Assembly (NCBI RefSeq): GCF_020520425.1
Contig: NC_079487.1
Coordinates: 85,441,141 to 85,505,140 of the forward strand
Reading direction: 5' to 3'
Length of the DNA: 64,000 nucleotides
From: Spinacia oleracea
Lineage: Eukaryota; Streptophyta; Magnoliopsida; Caryophyllales; Amaranthaceae
The position numbers and the translations under genes are program-made. Every line of letters starts with the position of its first letter. Positions within the stretch are counted from its first letter, which is position 1. The notes under the pieces are model-generated. The model had not been told where the DNA came from and ran no database searches. It was given only the letters and a program-made list of their open reading frames with translations. Shown piece after piece: positions 33,143-44,228 of the stretch.

Positions 33143-34627
33143 GTTTTTCAGCGCTTCAGAGAAGTACTTACAATTTGTGCAGACCACTTAAATTGACCTT
33201 GTATTAGTGAATCATTCTTTTCTTCTACTAGTAGGTTGTTTCTGAGAATACATATAGAGTAAATGTCAATGCTTTGGCAACTTATGTAATGGAGTTTATA
33301 TATATATAAGGAAGTTTGATAAAGATTGCCAAATTCTACACGTTTCTGACTTGATAATTTCTTTTATGATTACTGTGATTTTTAGAGTGTTTGGAACAGA
33401 ATTGAAACAGATGTCTTTTCCCCTTCTTTTCATTAATGTATTCTGTTCTGGTATCCCCTCTTCTACAATTTTGGTGCTTCAGATTGTTTGCAGAATGTTC
33501 TTAATGCAGGTGACTGCATAAAAAAAAAGCATTCTAAAATCTCGATCATACTTCAAAATCACACAATTACAGGAGATGGACACAAAAATCTCAGAGTTTT
33601 TCCCATTATTCAAGTTAAAATCCCAGTCTAAAACACTGAAGCTGTCAAATACAAGTAATTGTTATACTGTCTAAATCATCAACAACAACACAACTAAGGA
33701 TGGAAACTATCTGGGGATACAAACTCTTATATATGGTTAATTAGTTAAGCATCGAAACTAATTAGTTAAGCAATGAAACTAAATAGTTAAGCTATCAAAG
33801 TGGTCTTTCCGGTAAGGCGGTCTTACGCAAAAGTTGCCGATCTGGGGAAGTTTGCTAAAATTGTCTTTTTACGTTTAGTGATACTGTGAAACTTCAAACT
33901 CGTAGGATCATAAGTTCATAACCATCATTTACTTGCTGCAAGCTAAGTTCTCCTACCCCTCTTTCCTGACGCATCTATTTTCACCTCTTTCAGAACACGT
34001 TGTATCATTTTTAATGACGACATTATGATGCTACTCTTGAATGTTCTGTCTGAAAACTACCACAGGTCATGTAGAATCTTGGTACAAGTCAAAATGGGGC
34101 TACAGCACCATATCCTGTTCCACTACTTTCGTAAGTACTTTACAACAATGTTCCGCTTGGTTGTGCACGGGTCGGGTACCTAATACACTATAAATCAATA
34201 ATAAGAATGTTCTTTAAAAGTAAAGCAGGACCAAAGAGATAGAGATCAGATGTTGATACGAAATAATCCATTGTTTCTGGTTCGTGTTTTCCCCTGTCTG
34301 CAGGTAGTTGAATTATCACACTTCCAACTATGGATAGTAGCTGAGTTTAGTCTGTCATGAAATGGGTTCATCACATCTTATTTAACACAATTTATAACTT
34401 TATTGAGATCCAAATAGAAATTTGAGTCAGCCTGACAACCTGAATTATACATCATAGATCTCACACCTGGTTATGGATATCTAGTCTAATAAGTGATTGC
34501 TCAACAAATAGCAAAAAATGATTGAATTTCGCATTTGCCAATTGTGGTGGAAGTTCAGCAAATTTCCTTGGATAAAGATTAAAACCTTTGAGTTTTGCAG
34601 TTAGTTGAATCCCAGCAGTTTTCATTT
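33143..34627. other. Convergent intergenic region
   Basis: Lies between the 3' ends of the coiled-coil gene and the zinc-finger gene, so it holds both 3' UTRs. It contains a (TA)n patch near 33298 and a repeat at 33727-33850 that recurs inverted at 38340-38500. No gene seen. Confidence 0.5.
33727..33850 (-). repeat. ~23-bp AACTAATTAGTT repeat block, copy 1
   Basis: Three units of AATTAGTTAAGC-A--GAAACT followed by a TCTTTCC-GTAAGGC-GTCTTACGC block. It is the reverse complement of the block at 38340-38500. Confidence 0.65.
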
Positions 34628-37600
34628 TCATTCAAGTGCTGCATCTTGTGAACCTTTCTCACCTTCATCTGCTTCCTTGTGCATGTTTGACACAACTATG
34701 AGACAGCCACCAATTTCCCGAAGCATATTCATGTGCTTACTACTCTTTCTGTGATTAGCCATTGTTGCTTCATCATAAGTTCCTTCATTGCACATCTTGC
34801 AGTGCCACAACTTCACAGGTTTCCCATCCATCTCTTGGCTATTGTAATCACTTTTCTCCAATTCTTCTGTCTCTGCTTCATCCCCCTCTAGTCCAGTCTT
34901 AACTGTGTTCAACGAGTCGACTATTCCTTGTTCGCTTACTTGGATTTTGCGCGGCTCTGTTCTTGTATTTGTTTTTTCTTGCTCATTCATGAGACCCTCT
35001 TCTCCCTCATCTTTTGAGATATCAATTGAATCAGAATCCATATTACCAGCCTCTTGATCAGCCAACCCTGCCTTAGCCTTGTGTTTTTTCCCTTGAAAAT
35101 GATCATTTAGGTTTTTCTCTGATGCAGCCGATACTTGGCATAGTGAACAGTACCATTTCTTTGCATCCACATTTTTTTCCTTGGCTGGTTCACCACAATT
35201 ACCACTCATTCCTTGACCAACTCCAAGCTTAGCCTCCTTCGCTTTGTGCTTTTTTCCTTGGAGATGGCTTTTTAAGAGTGTCTCGGAAGTAACAGATAAC
35301 TGACACAAAGAACACTCCCATTTCTTGGCAACTAGGCTTTTCTTTTCCTCTGTCAGCTGCACTTTGCTTTTCTCTTCCTCCATTGGTTGCACTTGACTTG
35401 TCTCTTCGTCCACAGGAAGCACTTGGCTTTTCTCTTCCTCCGTAGTCTGTACTTGACTTACCATTTGCTCCATAGGTTGCACTTGGCCTACCAATTGTTC
35501 CATAGGCTGCATTGAATTCTCAACTGAATAGCTGTCTGTGCTAATATTGCTGGCTGTGTTGCCAGATATAGTCACCGCTTCCTTTGCTTTGTGCTTCTTT
35601 CCTTGGAGATGACTTTTTAGGAGTGCCTCGGAAGTTACAGATAACTGACATAAAGAGCACTCCCATTTCTTGGTAACTAGACTTTTCTTTTCATCCATCG
35701 GCTGCACTTGGCTTTTCTCTTCCTCCATAGGCTGCACTTTGTTTACATGCACGTCGCTTACTGCTTGCTCCATAGGGTGCATTGAATTCTCAACTGAATA
35801 GCTGTCTGCACTAGTATTACTAGTATTGCTGCCTGTGTCACCAGATTTAGTCACTGCTTCTTTTGCTTTGTGCTTTTTCCCATGGAGATGAAGATTCAAC
35901 CCTCCTGCTGATGTAGCAGAAACTCCGCACAAGGAGCAATACCACTTCTTCTTCTGCAATGCACCAGAAGCTGTCTCTTCGTCACTTACTACTACTGATG
36001 TTTCAGCTTTCCTTTTCCTGCCAGAAATGCCTGAACTAGGCATAGCCTGCAGAACCATGATAAAAAAACACATATTTGTCAAATTCCAACTAAAAAATTA
36101 ATTGTAAATTTTTCCATAACCAAGGAGACTAAAATGAACATGAATCAAGATTGATATATCAATTAGCTACAACAATAGGTAACCAGTTTACTGACAGCAC
36201 GAATAAGGTATTGCTAAATACCTATACGAATATATCCGCTGATCAGCTACCATAATGGAACATTAAGGATTGCTCTAAAATTGGGAAAGGCCTTATAAAG
36301 ATCAAACATATCACTGGACAAGAACATCCTGATGTATTAAGCATATGAACTACCAGTCTGACACAGTTGAAGTGCATATTGGTTATCCGTGAAGCACTTC
36401 AAGAATTTAACAATACCTCCAAAATCATCATTGTCTAATGATGATCATCTAAATGACCTGTAGCTCCAGAAAGCCAATGAAAAAAATCTAAAATCAAGTC
36501 TATATCATGTTTACAGCTAACAGAAAACACTAAATCAACACATTGGTGTTTAGCTTTCTCGATGCACATATTGAGAACAACAAGTCTTAGGACTGTTAAT
36601 GACCAGACCATGTCAACAGGAGAAGAACCCTAGTTCAATCTCCACAACAACATCATTGTATCCAAACTCTAAACACTTTTATTTAAACACAACCCCCCTA
36701 TTTGGTCAAGAAAAGTCGAAATAGTCGAAAGCACCCACAGATATATAAAAATTCCTTCGAGATTGAAACTTTATCTCGGTGATAGGTTCACCGTAGCTCG
36801 TCAACATGCACACTCCACTTGCACCGCCCCAAACAAAAGAACACAAATGTAGTGAACTACACCATCCCAACAATTCAATGCCCATAACCTTTAGACAACA
36901 ACATTACAATTTCATATATGCCTATCATAATTTACAGTCACATATACACATATATCATGCATTTCAGAATTGATTAACAACAAGCAATCCAAAGGCTCAA
37001 ACAATAATAAAAAAAAAACACTCGATTTCGAGCTCCAAATAAATCAAGATCTCATGGTGAAGAAAAACCCCCTCACCTGGCCCAATACTTCTTCCCCACC
37101 AACTCCAGCCACATATTTTCCTGCAACTTGAGCAGCAACCAAACTAGGGTCCCGTTCGAAAGGCCTTTTTCCCAATTCAACTTCGTCATGAATTTGCTGC
37201 TTCTCCCCTTCATCTCCAAACACATTATTCTTAATTTGCAAGGGATCATCAATCCCACCAATCAATTTCACATTCTTTCCAAATTCATCAACAGAACTCC
37301 CTACATTCAGCAAATTTTTATGAAAATAAGATGGTCCGTCCCGAAAACCCAAAAACCCATATGAATTATTCATTAACATACAAGGATCAACATAATTAGA
37401 ATCCCTATAAAAACGCCTCATACCCATGCTTTGTTCCTCCATCATAATCTCCATCCTAACCTCGGCTTCGAGCTCTCGGCGTCGAATGATCTGCGAAGCA
37501 ATGATCTCTTCCCTAATCTTCTTCTTCTCCATATCTATCTCTAATTGTACTACCTCCATTAATGAGTTCTTCCCACCACCATCTTCTTCCTTCTTCATCA

Positions 37601-37940
37601 GAAATTCCCCTAAAAAACACATTATTTAAATGAAAATCAAGAAAAGATTCAACCTTAAAATTAACCATTTGAGTTATAAAGATTCTGTTGGGGTTCAGCA
37701 AATTATCTCGAAAACTTTGAAAAAATAAAGAATATGTTTAACAAAACAGCAAAAAAAATTGATTTTTTTTTTTTTTTTTTTTATCAACAATTTAGCTAGG
37801 GTTCTGGGTTTTTTGGGTTTTAACAACTTGATTTGTAGAGTTTAAAAAAACTAACCTTGCATTTGCAAACTATGATCAACCAATAATGTGGGAATTTTTG
37901 AAATTGAATTGGGATTTTCTTGTGAAATATCGTCTTCCAT
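34628..37940 (-). CDS. Five-finger U1-type C2H2 zinc-finger protein
   Basis: Three exons on the minus strand: 37940-37856, 37609-37077, 36046-34628. The phases agree and give 678 aa. The start MEDDISQENPNS is the first ATG in exon 1. Exon 2 encodes a glutamate/arginine-rich helix (residues ~37-80, for example KKKIREEIIASQIIRRREL). Exon 3 encodes five C2H2 fingers of the U1/zf-met type (W-C-LC----S-----L--HL-GKKHKAK) at residues 241-268, 334-361, 449-476, 504-531 and 620-648. Between fingers 1 and 3 are acidic spacers built from QPMEEEKSQV-like units. Fingers 2 and 3 are nearly identical. This finger class usually binds double-stranded RNA or RNA-protein complexes, and a nuclear RNA-related role is inferred. 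The last finger (WHCKMCNEGTYDEATMANH) is the most divergent. No lesions seen. Confidence 0.85.
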
Positions 37941-38339
37941 GAGGGAGAAGTGAATATTTAGGTTTTGAAGAATTGATTTGGGAGAAAACAGAGGAATAAG
38001 GAAGGAGAGAACAGAGTGACTGAAACGGAAGTGAAGAATTAAATCGAATATTAATTGCACCAATTTATTTTTTGTAAGGATAAAAAATAAATTATTACAA
38101 ATAAATAAATGAAAGTCGAATTTTAATCTGAAAGACCTTTTGATCGCACCAAAAACCATGAACACTTTTCTGTTGTCTTTTGTTATTCTCCATGCATGCA
38201 AAATGTTGTGGGTACCACACTTGACACTCCCATGTAAAATGGTGTATTATTTAAGATCAAATTAGTTTAACTTATTTCCAAAAAAAAAAGTTATATATAT
38301 ATATATATATAAGTTTAACTTAATTACTTTATTCGGAAT
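37941..38339. other. 5' UTR and promoter region of the zinc-finger gene
   Basis: AT-rich with a (TA)n microsatellite at about 38293-38311. No clear TATA box is separable from the low-complexity AT. Confidence 0.4.
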
Positions 38340-38500
38340 GTCGACAATTTCTGTGTAAGACTGCATAATTGAAAAGACCATCGTTTTGATGTTTAACTAA
38401 TTGGTTCTATTGCTTAACTAATTTGTTTTTATTTCTTAACTTATTAATTTCGTTGCTAAACTAATTAGTTTAATTGCTCAATTAATTAGTTCTGATGTGG
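38340..38500 (+). repeat. ~23-bp AACTAATTAGTT repeat block, copy 2
   Basis: Begins with TGTAAGACTGCATAATTGAA and AGACCATCGTTTTGATG, then four to five units of TTGCTTAACTAATT-GTTT. Inverted relative to 33727-33850. Confidence 0.6.
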
Positions 38501-38775
38501 GGTTTTTCGGGATGCTGACGTGTACACACTTTCAATGAGGTATCTGGTATACGCGGGCACAATATTCGAGACAACCTGCAAAACAAGAATATTTATGTAG
38601 GAACATTCCCTCTAATGGCTTAACTAAATATTTATTAGAGAGAGAGAGAGTGTTTAAAGAGAAGGCAGAGCAAAATAAAGAAACTATAGTGGGAATGAAT
38701 TGAATGTTCTTTCACCTTTGGAATTGGACTATGTATAGTGCTAGGATTTTGGGAATTGTTCCCAAAACCTAGCTA

Positions 38776-39193
38776 CTCCCTTCGTCCCTTAATACTCGAC
38801 CTGTTTTGACTGGACATGTTTGCCAATGCACAACTTGGCCAGTGCACAACTTTGACCACCAATTTCTTTAACTAATTATAAAAACTTATAAAAATATTAA
38901 TATTTTAAAAATATATATTAAGATGAAACCAACATTATATTATATACTAACATTTGTTTTCATATGCTAGAAATAAAATAGGGGGTCAAAGTGAATTATG
39001 TTTTTTTTTTTGGTGCGAATGAGCCACAAGGGCAATATAAATTACAAATGGGGGCGGGGGGATTCGAACCTGAGACCTATTGTACACAGGCCCTCAGTCT
39101 TAACCACTAGGCCAAGACATAATTGGTGTCAAAATGAATTATGTGAATAGTGCAAAAAGTCAAATTGGGTCGAGTATTAAGGGACAGAGAGAG
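38776..39193. mobile_element. Stowaway-type MITE carrying a nested SINE
   Basis: Terminal inverted repeats CTCCCTTCGTCCCTTAATAC (left) and, read in reverse, CTCTCTCTGTCCCTTAATAC (right), flanked by TA on both sides (38774-38775, 39194-39195). Without the SINE and one copy of its duplication the MITE is about 275 bp. Confidence 0.83.
39001..39127 (-). mobile_element. tRNA-derived SINE
   Basis: Read on the minus strand it starts with a pol III A box (TGGCCTAGTGGTTAAGA), then a B box (GGTTCGAATCC, 39059-39069 on the plus strand), a short body ending TTGTGGCTCATTCGCACCA, and a poly-A tail. It is flanked by a 16-bp target duplication GTCAAA(A/G)TGAATTATG (38985-39000 and 39128-39143, one mismatch). 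About 127 bp. Confidence 0.88.
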
Positions 39194-39482
39194 TATCTGA
39201 TTGGTTAATCTCTCTGAAGGAGACATGTGTTCTTTGTATGCTAAACTAGAGGCCTTAATGGGCCTCCTCAGATTAGGCTTTCAATGGCTTTTGAACCCAT
39301 CCTTGGGGTTGTTCGTGGGCTATAGTTGGAGAAAGACTTTACAATTTCCTTGTTGATATGCCACGTGTTGTGACACGGATTAGTCATAGGAAACTCTTTT
39401 TTTTTACTCTTGTTGATTTGAGGAGGGATTTACATCCTTTAGCAGACTGACACGTGGCTGTTCGTTTTTACTCTTACCATTC

Positions 39483-39490
39483 TATAAATA
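39483..39490 (+). promoter_or_regulatory. TATA box of the unidentified element
   Basis: TATAAATA followed about 30 bp later by a CT-rich stretch (TTTCACTTTCACTC), the usual layout of a plant pol II start. Confidence 0.4.
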
Positions 39491-40207
39491 TGTTCACCAT
39501 TTCACTTTCACTCTTTCATTTTTTAGTGACTTCAGAGAGTATTTTTTAGGGCGATTTTCGGCGTATGGCAAACACTAGTGAGGCGATTTCAAGCCACCTT
39601 CATCCACCGCTAGAATCTATCCATCATCTCTTGTACCTGAATTGTTCTTGAGGATCTTCCATTCCTTATATGATAACTTTGGAAAGCAGGAGTACGCCTT
39701 CTGTTTGATTCAAAAGTTAAATTTTTTTTCTTAGAAATTTTGTTTCTTTAGTTTGTCTATTTCTCTTAGTCAGCGCGGCAGGTCGTTTTGGTATTTAGAA
39801 CGACGACTATTTGTCGACTGCTCCTTGTTTGTGGGGTTGATGCCCTACGTCCTAAACCAGACCTTCGCCTTCCCCTATGCGGGACACAATGGCAAGATTA
39901 GAGGAAGTAATAGTCGCGGATTAATTGGGCATGCAGACGAGCATGATCTTCAGCATGGTGATAGAACTTCTAATCAAAGAGACACCGAACAAGTAGGGAC
40001 ATCTGGTGCTGAGACGAATGTGAAGGCGAGTCATCCGCCCAAAAGACGGTCCCTTCGGCATCGAGAGTGAGAAGGCTAGTCTTCATCCATCTGAAATCTT
40101 TACACTTCAAGGTTGGTTGGATTACCTGGCGGAACATGGGTTTGAGTATAAGGAGAGTTTGAAAATTGGGGAGGATTATGACTTTCGTACGCCGGCGATC
40201 ATATTCT

Positions 40208-41048
40208 TGAAGGAAATAATACCCTTGGTCTAAGTTTGCATTTAATGCGTTTAATGCTAAGTCTAATAAATGCGGTCCCGTATTATTTAACAAGTTAATA
40301 ATTCAGTGAGATCAAATGATATGAATGCCTAGCTAGAGGCCGCTTCAATTCAAGTAGAATTAATAATATTAAACCACAACTTACTCTTGACTGAACCCGT
40401 AGGGTCACACAAATAGTTCGTGAACGGATTAAGTATTTAAAGTGAATATAATATTCATTAAGTACTCTATTTGTGGTCATTCGGAAATGATGGATCTTGG
40501 TTCCAATGGGAGCTAAAATCATCAAAAGGAAAAGAAAGAATATTTGCCGGAATTGAAAATATTGTCGGAAACGGAAATATGGTTCATGAAGGAAATAGAA
40601 ATATTATCCAATCCGAAGATATTTTCGGAAACGGAAATATGGTTTGTATATGAAAATATTATCGGAAATAGAAATATTACCGGAATCGGAAATATTGTCG
40701 AAAACGGAAATATTATCGGAATCGGAAATATTGTCGAAATCGGAAATATTGTCGGAATCTGAAACATTATCGGAAACGTAAATATTGTTTGAATCGGAAA
40801 TAAATTCCGGAAACGAAAGCACGACGAGCGACAGGCCGCAAGCGAGCAAGCCCATCACTCGACGAGCAAAGCCCGCAAGCTCGACATGCCAGCGTCAGTC
40901 ACAAAGCCCAATGCCAGCACCGAGAGCGAAGCGCAACACCAGCGCTAGGCCCATCGCCTAGTGTAGGCTGCAAGGAATGTGTGGGAGACAAGCATGCTGC
41001 AGCGTGCGCTTGGCACCACACGTGTGCAGCGAGCACGCAGGCCCAGCT
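40208..41048 (+). repeat. Copia-family LTR, first part (interrupted)
   Basis: Starts TGAAGGAAATAATACCC and follows the family order: conserved GAACCCGTAGGGTCACAC block, TTCCG/AATATT array (40530-40815), GC-rich block (40815-41040). It is cut at 41049 by another LTR. A 55-bp piece at 48186-48240 is probably its continuation, and the rest is beyond the second nest. Confidence 0.7.
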
Positions 41049-43650
41049 TGTAGGGGAATACAGTTAAATACATATTAACGCAGCGGAGTAATCCCCAAAG
41101 CCAGGAAGCATGTATAATGTACAGATTAAGAAAACTTACATTCGAAGCGTGTTTTCCTTAATTCAACGATTCACGAACACGAACAAAGAACTCCAATTGT
41201 CGTTCCTCTACTTGGTTCACCAACACGTTCAGATCCGTCTTGAGATTCGTAGCTTAGACGTCACTCAAGAGTTTTTATCTTTTAGGGAAGAACAGTATGA
41301 ACGGAGGCAAAGAGAGAATTAGGGTTTCTCTTTGATTAGGTATTACTGAACTCACGTAGATTTAGAATTATGTTGTGTGTGTAAAAACATAATTGAGAGG
41401 TGGTGTGTTATAACGTTATAACCCTAAGGTTATAACATGACCGACCAAGGCACAAGGTGTAACACCCTAATAATTCCTTGCTTTTATAAAATCATTTTCC
41501 AACTTAAAATAAAGGAATTACTAAAGTATTACCGCCACCGTGATAACGGTTAAGGCTATTACCAAAATTACGCAGCGGAAATAAATGTCAACTAACTTTT
41601 AAAAACATAATTAATGTAATATTGAGGCCTCCTACAATTTGGAACCATAACGGCCCAAAAACCAAAACATAAATAGTTCAAACATTTCAAACATAATTAA
41701 AGTATAATTAAATAGTTTCAAAGTATGAAAACATGCAACTCTCTCGATCATCCCAAGCCACATGACTCCGATCTACCAACCTGCTATTTTATTCTACTCC
41801 CCATCAATGTAAGTGCAAATGATAGATCATCATAGGGTCATTAAGGCAAAGGCCATGACCAAGACACACAAAGCACGTAGTCAGCAAAAGCTGAGTACTT
41901 ACAAGAATAGAGTGAAATGAAACTAAAACATGCATCACTCACTATGTACTAATCATCATGCAAAAGCCATATAATAATTAACAACCAATCATGAATACAA
42001 CACTCGACTCTTGACTCACCATTTAATTAGAATAAGCTTCGAACGGGCCAAAAGAAAGTTCCATAAAGGAAAGGTGATGGGAGCCAACCATACACCAAAT
42101 AATAAATAATAAAATCGGGCCATACCGAGTGTCGGGCCATACCGACGGAATTCCTGCGCATATTATAAATGAAACAACGTCTTGTATCATTAGTAGGAGT
42201 ACGAGCTTTCCGGCAAGACTCTCCCCATTGTTCATACTCAAGGTATATACGTTCCAAGAGTTTTGAAGCTTGTTCTGGTTGTACTTTACGTTTATTAATA
42301 TTTTATTAAAGGTGAACTCAAGACTCAACAATGTACATTCATACCATTAATAAACAACAACCAAAACAATCTTATTTTATTGCTTTAAGACTTGTGATCA
42401 ACCAAGCAAGACTCTTGTGAAATTACTAACATGTTCCTCCTCACCAAAGTGAGATTCCACATCATGCCCATTAACATGAGGGTTGTGTCCTTGCACGACA
42501 AATCCTAATTCATTTCATATAATATTCCCAACTGAACCCTACATGTGCGGTGGCTTACGTGAGCTAACCCTTCACATGTGGTAAATAAATAGTACAACGA
42601 GGTACGAATAATTGGCTCCAAGTATGCTAGACATCCCATACAATGGCATAATAATAAATAATCCATCCCTTGCATGTGAAACAAACCATACATGCATACA
42701 TATTGAACAACATGATTGACAATGAAATCCATACTCATAATAATCCCAACATGCTTGTTCAATCAACAATTCAATATATCCAATAATAATAATGCACATG
42801 ATTGTCCACCAAATCAAATATGAATTAACCAAGTTCACGTAATATGATTCACATCAATAAATAATCACGTAATGTCCCTTGACAAATAATGTGGTCGCCC
42901 TAGACTTGTACGTACCTGGAATACCTAAGTACGGGGGTCACTGTGCGAATCACAACTTACTAGAAATCAACTCCTATAAACACAATGGAGAAACTTAATT
43001 ATTATCCATGTTTACTAAATTTCCAGCAACTTTGTTTAGTTTTAGAACACTTGAATTAATTAGAACTTAATCGTTCATTAATAAAATAATAGTCTCAATC
43101 AATCGTTTAAAACCCTAGCATGAAATTAATTTATTTTCATGTATAAAACCATTAAAAGTCGACGTTTTAAGTCTTTACAATATTCTGAAAAATATAATTG
43201 ATTATCATAATTAAATTCATCATCTAATTATGCTAATCAATCGCCCATAAGGCTTAGATTAAAACTCCAATCATAGTTTGTAATTAAAACCATTAAAACT
43301 AATAAAAATGGAAGCTTTAATATATACTTCAAATCTGAAAATTATAATATTTCAATTCAAAACATTCTTCAATAATTCAAACATACAAATCCTCAAAATT
43401 CGGTGTTCATAACCGATCCCAGCATTTTAATTAATCAAAACCAATAATAATAATATAATTTAAATACAGAATTGAAATAGAATAGGCAAGGAAGAAGAGA
43501 ATTATACCAAATCGTCCTATAGCACGGTACAATCACGATTTGAATGTGATTGGGCGCAAAAAGATCAAAGGCATACGGAATATAACATACGACAACACAC
43601 ACGACTTGTGTGTGCACGTGTGGTGCGACGGGACAGCAACGAAGGCACGG

Positions 43651-44168
43651 TGTTAGAATCCAACCTTCCTTTACTTGTATTTCTCCTTTCTATTGCTTTC
43701 TAGGATCTTTCTAATAGTTTTCTAGGCTTTAGGAAGAATTATTATGTTACTGTAATTCCAGTGTTCACTGGGACAATTTAGCTAATTCAAAATAAACCTC
43801 TATGAGGGGTATGAACCAATACCTCTCATCAGAAGTTGCCTTTGCTTAATTCATGTGTTGTTGCTAGCCTTTATAGATATTGTGCTGTCGCATGCTTTTA
43901 AGCTTTCCAAGACCCATCAAAATCCCTTGCAAAACAGATACACTCTCGTCGTCGGTCCCGCTTGTGCCTGCTGTGCGCACACAAGCGCCCCGATCGACCC
44001 TCGACCCTCGCTCTTGTCGCTAATAGGCAAGAGTGCCCATTCTAAGGCAGACATCCGCTCGTGCCCCGAGCCTTGAGATTCACTTTCCGCACAAGGCTTG
44101 CGCCCTTGCCGTCCCATAGGCAAGAGCGCGCCGCACGGATCCGGTGTCAAAACACTCGGACCGTGACA
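43651..44168 (+). repeat. 5' LTR of the gag-only element
   Basis: 518 bp, TGTTAGAATC to CCGTGACA. Its last ~200 bp are CG-rich. Confidence 0.92.
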
Positions 44169-44170
44169 GT

Positions 44171-44182
44171 TGGTATCAGAGC
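44171..44182 (+). other. Primer binding site (initiator tRNA-Met)
   Basis: TGGTATCAGAGC, the exact complement of the plant initiator tRNA-Met 3' end, two bases after the LTR. Confidence 0.88.
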
Positions 44183-44228
44183 CAAGGTTCAAACCTAGGC
44201 ATCGAGAGACCCAAGCAAGCAATTTGAG

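Larger units (their letters stand above)
38501..40207 (+). mobile_element. Unidentified element: LTR/leader-like sequence with a truncated ORF
   Basis: The sequence around a nested MITE (38776-39193) looks like a retroelement end: a TATAAATA box at 39483-39490 with a CT-rich start region after it, a long leader, then open frames at 39753-40070 (105 aa, ends in KRRSLRHRE) and 40071-40207 (HPSEIFTLQGWLDYLAEHGF on, still open when cut by an LTR at 40208). I recognise neither product. It could be the 5' end of a Ty3/gypsy or other retroelement whose rest is displaced by the insertions to the right. Confidence 0.35.

Noticed and set aside
39001..39127. A functional tRNA gene
   Set aside because: A and B boxes are present, but the sequence does not fold as a full cloverleaf with acceptor stem and it has a poly-A tail and target duplication. 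It is a SINE.
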